From positions 1 through 23,101 of IMG/VR virus record IMGVR_UViG_3300042154_000164: a stretch of 23,101 nucleotides of DNA. One strand, 5' to 3'. Below are positions 13,593 through 21,157 of the stretch, piece by piece. The notes beneath the pieces are model-generated. The model was not told the origin of the DNA. It made no database searches and saw nothing but the letters and a program-made list of their open reading frames with translations. Every line of letters starts with the position of its first letter. Position 1 is the first letter of the stretch. The translations under genes and the position numbers were made by a program. The DNA comes from a virus.

Positions 13593-13895
13593 ATGGCCCT
13601 CATTTATTTGCGTCATGACGTGCATGGCGTTAAGATCGCTACGCTGGAAATGGAAGCGGAAGCCGACGAAGAGAACGGCTGGGAAAGGTTCGATCCTGAT
13701 GACGACGGCGGGCGAGCAGATCAACGGAGCCCTGAGACTTCTGGGCGTTCTCGCAGAGGGCGAAACGCCTTCGTCGGAAACGTCGCAGGACGCTCTGACA
13801 GCCCTCAACCAGATGATCGACTCGTGGAACACGGAACGTCTGGCGGTCTTTTCAACGCAGGATCAAGTGTTTCTATGGCCGCCCGGAGAGCTTAA
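13593..13895 (+). CDS. Small conserved phage protein with out-of-frame C-terminal extension (100 aa)
   Basis: ATG with AGGTG just upstream (13584-13588). The first ~37 residues, MALIYLRHDVHGVKIATLEM then EAEADEENGWERFDPDD, match a style of very small phage proteins I know (YL(K/R)H..HG.K, E.EA, NGW..(F/Y)(D/E)P), with no known role. From residue 36 the sequence is Arg/Ser/Gly-rich and looks like a frame not shaped for protein, because it lies over the beginning of the next gene for 197 bases. The natural stop was probably lost, or the overlap is a genuine extension. The N-terminal part is well supported, the tail is not. Confidence 0.62.
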   Translation: MALIYLRHDVHGVKIATLEMEAEADEENGWERFDPDDDGGRADQRSPETSGRSRRGRNAFVGNVAGRSDSPQPDDRLVEHGTSGGLFNAGSSVSMAARRA

Positions 13896-14409
13896 CCGGA
13901 CGCTTGGCCCGACCGGCGATTTTGTTGGCAATCGGCCCATTCTGCTAGACGACGCGACTTATTTCCGTGATCCGCAGACCAATGTGTCCTATGGCATCAA
14001 GCTGATCAATCAACAGCAGTATGACGGCATCGCGGTTAAAACGGTCACGTCGACCTATCCGCAAGTCATGTTTGTCAACAATACCTATCCAGACATTGAA
14101 ATGTATATCTATCCGGTGCCATTACGGTTGCTGGAATGGCATTTTATTTCGGTAGAGGAATTGACGCGCCCGGCGCAGTTGGCGACGCAGCTTACGTTCC
14201 CGCCGGGCTATCTGCGGGCGTTTCGCTACAATCTGGCGTGTGAAATTGCGCCGGAGTTTGGCGTCGAGCCCTCCGCACAGGTGCAGCGCATCGCCATGTA
14301 CAGCAAGCGCAACCTGAAGCGTATCAATAACCCAGATGACATCATGGCGCTGCCTTACAGCATCGTCGGCACACGTCAGCGCTATAATATCTACGCCGGA
14401 AACTACTAA
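13699..14409 (+). CDS. Tail accessory factor / head completion protein, P22 gp4-like (236 aa)
   Basis: An earlier in-frame ATG (13615) would add 28 implausible Lys/Arg/Trp-rich residues, so the ATG at 13699 is chosen, with AAAGG about 10 bases upstream. The start TTAGEQINGALRLLGVLAEG, then TALNQMIDSWNTERLAVFS, is typical of gp4-like connector proteins, which bind the portal after packaging and begin the tail. Central segments (NVSYGIKLINQQQYDGIAVK, YPDIEMYIYPVP) and the FPPGYLRAFRYNLACEIAPE helix agree. It precedes the gp10-like gene with a TAATG overlap, as in P22-like gene order. Confidence 0.85.
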   Translation: MTTAGEQINGALRLLGVLAEGETPSSETSQDALTALNQMIDSWNTERLAVFSTQDQVFLWPPGELNRTLGPTGDFVGNRPILLDDATYFRDPQTNVSYGIKLINQQQYDGIAVKTVTSTYPQVMFVNNTYPDIEMYIYPVPLRLLEWHFISVEELTRPAQLATQLTFPPGYLRAFRYNLACEIAPEFGVEPSAQVQRIAMYSKRNLKRINNPDDIMALPYSIVGTRQRYNIYAGNY

Positions 14410-16139
14410 TGAAGACGCCTATCCTTGGCTCGTCTTATGTCCTGCGTAGCCCAAATGCGGCAGATAGCCGCATGGTCAATTTATTCCCTGAGATAATCCC
14501 TGAAGCCGGCAAAGAACCTGGCTGGCTTCAGCGCGTGCCAGGGCTGCGCACGCTTCTTCAGCTTCCGACTGGCCCCGTGCGTGGCATGTGGCAGTATGGG
14601 TATTATGGCTATGCCGTCGCAGGCACCAAATTATACCGCATTGACACTGACTGGTCGTATCACGAATTAGGCACGATCCTTGGCACTAGCTCAGTTAATA
14701 TGACCGATAACGGCACGCAGATGTTTATCGCGGCCGGACAATATGGCTACATCTACAATAACAGCGACTTTACGCTGGCCTGCAACACGACGAACACAAG
14801 CACAACCGTTGTTACGTCTTTTACCGGCGCTATCTGGGTCGGGCAACCTGTTTCCGGTTCGGGCATTCCGGCCGGCACAACTGTCGCCAGCATCACGAAT
14901 GACACAACCTTTGAATTATCACAGGCTGCAACAGCTACGGCTACTGGCGTTACATTAACCTTTTCGCCGTTTCTTGCACAGATCACCGATCCAGACTTTT
15001 ATGGCGCTGTCGGTGTTGGATTTATTGACGGCTATTTTGTCTATAACGAACCTAACAGCCAGCGTTTTTGGGTCACGGAATCTTACAACGGTTTGTCTAT
15101 TGACTCGCTTGCGTTCGCCAGCGCTGAAGGGTCGCCCGATAACCTTGTCACGTTGATTGTTGATCATCGTGAAATTTGGCTGTTTGGCGTTAACACTGTC
15201 GAAGTCTGGTATAACGCTGGCACGCCGGACTTTCCGCTGGCGCGTATTCAAGGCGCGTTCAACGAAATTGGTTGTCTTGCGGCTTATTCCGTCGCCAAAC
15301 TGGACAACGGCCTGTTCTGGCTTGGCCGCGACGCTCGCGGTAACGGTATCGTCTATCGGTCAAAAGGCTACTCCGGCGAGCGCATCTCGACGCACGCTGT
15401 TGAGTGGCAAATCCAACAATACTCTACCTTAGAAGACGCCGTTGCTTACACTTATCAGCAAGATGGTCATAGCTTCTATGTGCTGAATTTCCCCACGGCT
15501 AATACGACGTGGGTTTACGATGTAGCGACCGGCGTTTGGCATGAGCGCGCAGGCTGGAACAACAGCCAATTTACGCGTCATCGTGGTCAGTGCCAGATGA
15601 ACTTTAACAATGAAATCGTCATCGGTGACTATTTCAGCGGTCTTGTCTTCGCGTATGACCCGACCGTCTATACCGAAGCCGGCACGATCCAAAAATGGCT
15701 GCGGTCATGGCGCGCGTTGCCGACTAGCGAGAACAACCTAAAGCGCACGACGCAGCACAGTCTGCAACTGGATTGCGAAGCCGGCGTAGGTTTGGCCAGT
15801 AACGACTATGGCTTGCTCGGCACGACTTATCTTGCCGATGAATCGCTTGAAAATATTATCTGTGAAAACGGCGATTATATCGTTGTGTCGCTTAATCTCC
15901 CGGCCCCCGGTATCGTTCCGCAGGTCATGCTGCGCTGGTCGGACGATGGCGGTCACACATGGTCAAATGAGCATTGGAAGTCTATGGGCCGTATTGGCCA
16001 GTATGGCTACCGCACGATCTGGCGGCGTTTGGGTATGACGCTCAAGCTGCGTGACCGCGTATATGAGATCTCTGGCACTGATCCGGTCAAGATCGCCATT
16101 ATGGGCGCAGAACTCATAGTGGACCCGACGAATGCCTAA
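14409..16139 (+). CDS. Packaged-DNA stabilisation protein, P22 gp10-like (576 aa)
   Basis: This tail factor forms the hexameric ring under gp4 and plugs the filled head. Start MKTPILGSSYVLRSPNAADS and RMVNLFPEIIPEAGKEPGWL are strongly typical of the family, as are PGLRTL and the beta-propeller-like middle (DPDFYGAVGVGFIDGYFVYN, HREIWLFGVNTVEVWYN, AYTYQQDGHSFYVLNFPTAN). The end (PQVMLRWSDDGGHTWSNEHW) is the second beta domain. Residues about 119-187 are an extra Thr/Val-rich domain (VSGSGIPAGTTVASI) inserted in the propeller. The TAATG start couples it to gp4. Length is near the P22 protein plus the insert. Confidence 0.9.
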   Translation: MKTPILGSSYVLRSPNAADSRMVNLFPEIIPEAGKEPGWLQRVPGLRTLLQLPTGPVRGMWQYGYYGYAVAGTKLYRIDTDWSYHELGTILGTSSVNMTDNGTQMFIAAGQYGYIYNNSDFTLACNTTNTSTTVVTSFTGAIWVGQPVSGSGIPAGTTVASITNDTTFELSQAATATATGVTLTFSPFLAQITDPDFYGAVGVGFIDGYFVYNEPNSQRFWVTESYNGLSIDSLAFASAEGSPDNLVTLIVDHREIWLFGVNTVEVWYNAGTPDFPLARIQGAFNEIGCLAAYSVAKLDNGLFWLGRDARGNGIVYRSKGYSGERISTHAVEWQIQQYSTLEDAVAYTYQQDGHSFYVLNFPTANTTWVYDVATGVWHERAGWNNSQFTRHRGQCQMNFNNEIVIGDYFSGLVFAYDPTVYTEAGTIQKWLRSWRALPTSENNLKRTTQHSLQLDCEAGVGLASNDYGLLGTTYLADESLENIICENGDYIVVSLNLPAPGIVPQVMLRWSDDGGHTWSNEHWKSMGRIGQYGYRTIWRRLGMTLKLRDRVYEISGTDPVKIAIMGAELIVDPTNA

Positions 16140-16737
16140 TCTCCCTAACAATACGCTTATACCGGCCGCGCGTGTCCCGATCTGGGATAAGGTGACGAAT
16201 TTCGTCACCCGCGAATGGTATCGTTGGTTCTACAATACCTATATCGCCGTCGAGGCCGGGCGTCGTTACGGCTCATTCTACAGCACAACGACGTTCACGC
16301 CGGCTGTTATTAATACGGCCTACGCGATTACGTTCAACAATACTTATGAACGCGCTGACGGGTCTGAGTTGGTTTACGGCGTCTATGTTGGCCCCGTCAC
16401 GTCGCAGATATTTGTAGACAACACGGCGACGTATAACTTCCAGTTCTCAGCGCAGTTGAAAGAAACCGGCGGCGGCACGAAACAAATTTATATCTGGCCG
16501 CGCATAAATGGCGTTGATGTAGCCGATTCTGCTACTAACGTGACGCTTGCCAACGGCTTGAATGCTGCGGCTGTCGCGGCGTGGAATTTCGTGCTAAACC
16601 TTCAAGCTGGCGATTATTTTGAACTGATCTATTCGGCTAGTAGCACAAGCGTGTCAATTCCGTATGTGGCGGCGTCTAGCCCAGTTCCCGCTATTCCTTC
16701 GGTCATCCTGACCGTAACCAGTTGTGTAGGTGGATAA
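16132..16737 (+). CDS. Tail protein with C1q/TNF-like domain (201 aa)
   Basis: It overlaps the gp10-like gene by 8 bases. Residues 1-45 (PIWDKVTNFVTREWYRWFYN) form an amphipathic attachment segment seen at the start of many small tail proteins next to gp10. From about residue 48 there is a C1q/TNF-like jelly-roll: GSFYSTTTFTPAVINTAYAI, SQIFVDNTATYNFQFSAQLK, and AGDYFELIYSASSTSVSIPY. It probably forms a trimeric knob at the tail. P22 has its needle (gp26) in this region; this protein is much shorter and not coiled, so it is not an obvious homologue. Receptor or tail-tip function is inferred. Confidence 0.78.
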   Translation: MPNLPNNTLIPAARVPIWDKVTNFVTREWYRWFYNTYIAVEAGRRYGSFYSTTTFTPAVINTAYAITFNNTYERADGSELVYGVYVGPVTSQIFVDNTATYNFQFSAQLKETGGGTKQIYIWPRINGVDVADSATNVTLANGLNAAAVAAWNFVLNLQAGDYFELIYSASSTSVSIPYVAASSPVPAIPSVILTVTSCVGG

Positions 16738-17786
16738 TGGCAGTCGTAACTCCTACCCCAAAAGCCCAATTCTTTTACGCTGACGGCACGCCGCTGGTTG
16801 GCGGTAAACTATACAGCTATGAGGCTGGATCGACCACGCCGCAGAACACTTATACGGACTACACGGGTCTTGTGCCGAACGAAAACCCGGTCATTCTGGA
16901 TTCGCGCGGCGAGGCTAATGTTTGGCTGGGCGAGGCGTCGTATAAGTTCAAACTGACCGATGAGAATGAAGTTGAGATCTGGACCGTCGATTATGTGACG
17001 GCCCCGCTGACCTCCGTGTCGCCGGTCCTGTCCGGCAACGTGACTATTTCGACCAATTCGATTGGTCCGGCGCTCAAGATCACGCAGATCGGCACCGGCA
17101 ACGCGCTGGTTGTGCAAGACAGCACCGATCCTGACTCGACGCCGTTTGTCGTAACGAATGACGGTTCGGTCGGTATTGGCACGACTACGCCGTTGACGCA
17201 GTTCGCCATGACGGGCACCGCCAGCATCGACACGATTGCCGAATACACGGCGAGCGCTGGCGTCACCGTGGCGGGCGTTCTTTGTAAGAACAGCGCCATC
17301 GCCGGCGATTATCTGCGTATTGCGGGCAAAACCACGCAGGCGTCGACGACCGGCACGTCAATCTCGTTTACATCTATCCCGACATGGGCGCGGCGCATCA
17401 CGGTCATGTTCGCGGGCGTCTCAACGGACAGCACGTCGCCGTTACTGGTTAAGATTGGCCCGTCTGGCGGCATTGTGTCGACCGGCTATGTCTCCACAAG
17501 CGCGCGTTTAGCGGCGGCGGGGACGACGGTTGGTGATTCTACGGCGGGCTTTATCATTAACAGCACGGCGGCGGCTGATACGGTGTCTGGCACTCTGGTC
17601 ATAAGCGTCGTTGACCCGACTAACTATTATTACATCGCGGATCATACGGTTAAAGCCGGCACGACAGCGGTTATGACGGGCGGCGGTCGCGTCACGCTGA
17701 CCGGTCTAATGACGCAGCTAACGATCACTACCGTGTCCGGCACGGCTAACTTTGACGCCGGCTCTATCAACGTGCTGTATGAATGA
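16737..17786 (+). CDS. Tailspike/fibre with P22-like head-binding N-terminus (349 aa)
   Basis: An in-frame TTG at 16722 is rejected; the ATG at 16737 overlaps the previous stop (TAATG). Residues about 1-95 (PKAQFFYADGTPLVGGKLYS, NPVILDSRGEANVWLG, YKFKLTDENEVEIWTVDYV) resemble the head-binding domain of tailspikes of P22 type. A short repeat part (GSVGIGTTTPLTQF) follows. The last ~150 residues (TSISFTSIPTWARRITVMFA, NYYYIADHTVKAGTTAVMTG) make a compact beta tip found in fibres. It lacks a long beta-helix, so an enzymatic tailspike is unlikely; adsorption is the likely role. Confidence 0.83.
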   Translation: MAVVTPTPKAQFFYADGTPLVGGKLYSYEAGSTTPQNTYTDYTGLVPNENPVILDSRGEANVWLGEASYKFKLTDENEVEIWTVDYVTAPLTSVSPVLSGNVTISTNSIGPALKITQIGTGNALVVQDSTDPDSTPFVVTNDGSVGIGTTTPLTQFAMTGTASIDTIAEYTASAGVTVAGVLCKNSAIAGDYLRIAGKTTQASTTGTSISFTSIPTWARRITVMFAGVSTDSTSPLLVKIGPSGGIVSTGYVSTSARLAAAGTTVGDSTAGFIINSTAAADTVSGTLVISVVDPTNYYYIADHTVKAGTTAVMTGGGRVTLTGLMTQLTITTVSGTANFDAGSINVLYE

Positions 17787-18139
17787 CAACTGACGTTATA
17801 GACAACAGGACGCTAGGTCTTAAAATAGGATACGCCGCTACGGACTGGCGGCATCCTATGGATTACGACACATACGAACAGGAAATGGCTGACTGGCATG
17901 TGTCTGTAATTATTAGAGATCTTGAGCCTATTGGCGCGGTGTATAAAAAAGACGGTGAAACGCATGTGTCGATCCTGCCGCATTGGCGGCGGAGATGGGC
18001 GACTAAAGGGCTACTAAAAGAAATTCTCTCGGACATGCGGTCTACAAGGGTCGATGATGGGAACGATTTCATGTATGGTATATTGGAAAGACTAGGCTTC
18101 CGTCGTCAGCCGGACGGTATGCTAACAAGAGAGATCTGA
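17783..18139 (+). CDS. GNAT-like acyltransferase-fold protein (118 aa)
   Basis: ATGA overlap with the fibre gene. The middle (VIIRDLEPIGAVYKKDGETH, then VSILPHWRRRWATKGLLKEI) has the beta-strand plus R/Q-x-x-x-A-type turn and helix of the GNAT acetyltransferase fold, and the end (YGILERLGFRRQPDGM) matches the usual GNAT C-terminal (LGF). The fold is short of its N-terminal strand, so it may be a minimal or non-catalytic version. Proteins with this pattern occur among late genes of podoviruses, with T7 gp13 as an analogous GNAT-type internal-protein case. Whether it modifies virion or host proteins is not known. Confidence 0.62.
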   Translation: MTTDVIDNRTLGLKIGYAATDWRHPMDYDTYEQEMADWHVSVIIRDLEPIGAVYKKDGETHVSILPHWRRRWATKGLLKEILSDMRSTRVDDGNDFMYGILERLGFRRQPDGMLTREI

Positions 18140-18140
18140 C

Positions 18141-19235
18141 ATGGGCATTGGTTCCGCTTCACGCGCGCAACAGCAGGCCACGCAGCAGGCCATGATAATT
18201 CAGGCCGTCGCTAATCAGCAGGCGGCCGATAGAGCCCGCGCGGCAGAAGCACAGCAGCGTTCGGATCTTGGCGCGTCGCAGGCGGCGGCGGAACGAGCGC
18301 TTCTGGAAGGGCGGCAGCGCGGCGCGCAAGCGCTCATTGAAAATCGTGATCTTGGCGCAACGGCATTACGGCGCGGCGAAGAACAGAGCGCGCAGGCGCT
18401 ACAAGATTATTATACGCGAGGTATTGGGTTCCAACAGCCATACCTTCAGGCCGGCGAAGGCGCGACAAACCGTCTTGCGGCGCTCTATGGCCAAGGCGGC
18501 GAATACACGCAACAGCCGGGACTTGAACAGCTTCAAATGGACCCTGGCTATGCGTTCCGTTTGGCGCAGGGACAGCAGGCGCTTCAGTCGACGCTTGGCG
18601 CGTCTGGTTTGCGCGGATCTGGCGCAGCACTGAAAGCTGGCACGCGTTATGGCCAAGAGGCTGGCAGTCAAGAATATCAGAACGCCTATAATCGTTTCAT
18701 GGCTAATCGTCAGGCTGTGACGCAAGGGCTTCAGGGCTTATCTGCGGGTGGATTGTCGGCGGCCGGCACGGCAACTGGTCTTGCCGGGCAGACTGGTGTT
18801 AATTTAGGAAATGTATTCGGCACGACAGGAACAAATCTAGCCAATCTATACAACACCGCCGGCGGTAATCTTAGTAATGTTTACACGGGCACGGGCGGTC
18901 AGTTGGCTAATGCTAATCTGTCCACGGGCCAACAACTCGCCACTAACGCCATGGCTACAGGCAACACGTTAGCCGGTCTTCAGAGCGGGTTAGGCCAGTC
19001 GCTTGGCCAGGGCTTCTCTAATATCGGCACGATTCAAGGCCAACAAGCTATGGCCCCGATTAATGCGTTGTCGTCACTAGCCGGTCAAGCTATGCAGGCT
19101 GCGGCGCTTGCGTATGGGGGCGGCATGGGCGGCGCGTTAGGCGCAGCCGCGCAACGCGGGTCTACTTATCAAGCGCCGCAAGGTTTTGCGCGCTATAATC
19201 CTAGAGGCGGTCTTGGTCCTACTTTGATGGGTTAA
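18141..19235 (+). CDS. DNA ejection/pilot protein with 11-residue repeats (364 aa)
   Basis: Gln/Ala-rich helices open the protein (QQATQQAMIIQAVANQQAAD). The core QDYYTRGIGFQQPYLQAGEG, DPGYAFRLAQGQQALQSTLG and GLRGSGAALKAGTRYGQEAG is typical of a phage ejection or injection protein family of podoviruses (gp7-like position). Residues about 50-93 hold four and residues 219-295 seven tandem 11-residue units (the latter beginning G..L). Such 11-residue periodicity builds helices that can lie along membranes. The C-terminus is Gly-rich. Its place, before two other large ejection proteins, fits a role in forming the DNA conduit across the host envelope. Confidence 0.78.
   Translation: MGIGSASRAQQQATQQAMIIQAVANQQAADRARAAEAQQRSDLGASQAAAERALLEGRQRGAQALIENRDLGATALRRGEEQSAQALQDYYTRGIGFQQPYLQAGEGATNRLAALYGQGGEYTQQPGLEQLQMDPGYAFRLAQGQQALQSTLGASGLRGSGAALKAGTRYGQEAGSQEYQNAYNRFMANRQAVTQGLQGLSAGGLSAAGTATGLAGQTGVNLGNVFGTTGTNLANLYNTAGGNLSNVYTGTGGQLANANLSTGQQLATNAMATGNTLAGLQSGLGQSLGQGFSNIGTIQGQQAMAPINALSSLAGQAMQAAALAYGGGMGGALGAAAQRGSTYQAPQGFARYNPRGGLGPTLMG
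18795..19025 (+). repeat. Seven in-frame 33-bp (11-residue) repeats
   Basis: Units GVNLGNVFGTT, GTNLANLYNTA, GGNLSNVYTGT, GGQLANANLST, GQQLATNAMAT, GNTLAGLQSGL and GQSLGQGFSNI follow one another without gaps at residues 219-295. Gly is at position 1 and Leu at position 4 of every unit. Confidence 0.88.
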
Positions 19236-19240
19236 TAAAA

Positions 19241-21157
19241 ATGGCTGTTCAATATTCTCCGCTTCCTACGCTTGAAGTCCCTAACGTAAATCTACTCGGC
19301 GCGTATGCGCAGGGTGCAGCGTTGCGGCGCAATCAGCTTGAAGAAGAAAAACTAGCGCAAGTAACAGAACTTGCCGGGCTTAAATATAAGCAAGAAGCTG
19401 AAGCCGCACAGCGAAAGGCGCAGGCGGACGAACTGGATTTTGCGGTTAAGAACGCGGACATTTTTAAGAGCCGCGTTCAACAGTTAAACCCGACTGATCC
19501 GGCGTCGCAGGGCAAGTATAATGAACTGTTGCGCGAGTTTCAGCCAAAAGCGCCGTCGATTCTTGGCGGTCTGCCGACGCAGTTTAGCGCGGATACGCAG
19601 CGTGCGCTGCTTATGCAGCATGATGACTTTATGAAAACCGTCACGCCGCATGAACGCGAAACGCAGGTCGACGGTCGCGGTGGCAAGGCAATGTTTATTT
19701 TTGACCCCTATACGCAAGCTGAGCGTATGGTGTCCGGGTCATTTCAAGCCGCGCCCGAAAAATGGTCGCCTGTGCGCGGCGAAAAACAACAGATTGAATA
19801 CTATACGAATCAGACGGGCACCGAGATCCTGACGCCTGATGAGTATAAAGAGCGTATGCGCAGCAAGACGACGCGCGGGCAGGCTGGCGAGATCGCACCC
19901 GCTGCTGCACCTATGGCAGCGCCGGCGGCGGACGGAACGGCCGCGTTAGTCAATCAAGCCAAAGCCGGTGTTGCTAACGTTGAGTCTGGCAGCCCGCAGG
20001 GTAATTACGGCGCGATTGGCCCAGAGGTTAAGCGCAAAAGCGGCGTCGACCATGCCTACGGCAAGTATCAGGTCATGGGCGCGAACATTCCGACATGGAC
20101 GAAACAGGCGCTTGGCAAGTCCATGACGCCTGACGAGTTCCTAGCGAGCCCGGAAGCACAGGAAAAGGTCTTCGAAGACCAGTTTACGCGCAACGTCAAA
20201 AAATACGGCAATCTTGAAGACGCTGTATCGGTCTGGTTCTCCGGCCGACCGCTTGCGCAGGCGACAAAAGCTGGCGCGCGCGACGTGAACATGGGTGTGG
20301 GGGATTACGTCGGCAAAGTTATGGGTGGTATTGGCCCTTATAAGACTGCTGCGACCGTTCCGTTGACGGGTGAACAACCGTCTCTGCGCGCCATGCCAAT
20401 GAACGCTATGGCCCCGGCGGCTGAGCCGGTCAACGCTATGGCTGCGCCTGTCGCGCCCGTGGCTGCGCCGACGTTTGGCCCCGCGCCTACACCCCAGCCC
20501 ACGCCGATGCAGCAGCCCGCTCCGGTTCAAGACACGGCTACGCGTCAGCAGCAGTTCATCGCCAGCGCGCCGCTCGGTCAGACGAACAAATACAAGAGCA
20601 AGGTCGAACTTGAGAACATGCTCACCAACTTTGGCAACGAGATCGAATATCTCGCTGAGCAAGGCGGTGTGCCTAGCGTCAAGAATACGGCGGCTAAAAA
20701 CGCGGAGATCTCTACCGGCGCGTCTTGGCTTGGCCAGGCGTATGGACGTTTCACGGGTTCTCCGATCCAGTCGACCCGCGATACGGTCGACAGCATCCGG
20801 CAGAATCTCGTGTCGGTTCTGGCTCGTGCCACCGGCAAGACGGCGCAGGAACTTAACTCTAACTTCGACGTTAAAAACGCCATCAAAGCGTTGGGTGACC
20901 CCAAAGCGACCGTCGAATCTGTTCGTGCAACGTTGAACAATCTTAATAAATCGTTCGGCACGAATGTGGACATTTCCGGTTCGTCGGCTAAATCCGAAAG
21001 TCGTCGTCAGATCGAAGCGGCCAAAGCTGCGCCACCTGAAGCGGCTGGCATTCCTCCGGCGGCGATTGAAGAGTTGCGGGCTAATCCGAACACGGCCGCG
21101 ATGTTTGACGAGCATTTTGGCGTGCCGGGCTTGGCGGCAAAGATCCTGGGGCGCTAA
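19241..21157 (+). CDS. Ejection protein with lytic transglycosylase domain (638 aa)
   Basis: Residues 1-75 are helical and charged (LRRNQLEEEKLAQVTELAGL). Residues about 241-365 form a lysozyme-like transglycosylase domain: NVESGSPQGNYGAIGPEVKR with probable catalytic Glu248, AYGKYQVMGANIPTWTKQAL, FLASPEAQEKVFEDQFTRNV, and SVWFSGRPLAQ. This domain cuts peptidoglycan as the DNA enters. A Pro/Ala/Met-rich flexible linker (about 380-435) leads to a helical C-terminal part, residues 450-590. It corresponds in role to the wall-cutting ejection proteins of T7 (gp16) and similar phages. It is followed with zero gap by another ejection protein. Start ATG at 19241, six bases after the previous stop. 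Confidence 0.85.
   Translation: MAVQYSPLPTLEVPNVNLLGAYAQGAALRRNQLEEEKLAQVTELAGLKYKQEAEAAQRKAQADELDFAVKNADIFKSRVQQLNPTDPASQGKYNELLREFQPKAPSILGGLPTQFSADTQRALLMQHDDFMKTVTPHERETQVDGRGGKAMFIFDPYTQAERMVSGSFQAAPEKWSPVRGEKQQIEYYTNQTGTEILTPDEYKERMRSKTTRGQAGEIAPAAAPMAAPAADGTAALVNQAKAGVANVESGSPQGNYGAIGPEVKRKSGVDHAYGKYQVMGANIPTWTKQALGKSMTPDEFLASPEAQEKVFEDQFTRNVKKYGNLEDAVSVWFSGRPLAQATKAGARDVNMGVGDYVGKVMGGIGPYKTAATVPLTGEQPSLRAMPMNAMAPAAEPVNAMAAPVAPVAAPTFGPAPTPQPTPMQQPAPVQDTATRQQQFIASAPLGQTNKYKSKVELENMLTNFGNEIEYLAEQGGVPSVKNTAAKNAEISTGASWLGQAYGRFTGSPIQSTRDTVDSIRQNLVSVLARATGKTAQELNSNFDVKNAIKALGDPKATVESVRATLNNLNKSFGTNVDISGSSAKSESRRQIEAAKAAPPEAAGIPPAAIEELRANPNTAAMFDEHFGVPGLAAKILGR

Noticed and set aside
13615-13698. 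Start of the gp4-like gene at 13615
   Set aside because: It adds a Trp/Lys/Arg-rich stretch unlike the family; the ATG at 13699 gives the familiar start and has a ribosome-like site.
16722-16736. TTG start at 16722 for the tailspike-type gene (and likewise TTG 6398 for the HNH gene)
   Set aside because: Both lie inside the preceding gene, and a stop-overlapping ATG follows 15 bases later in each case, in keeping with the rest of the window.
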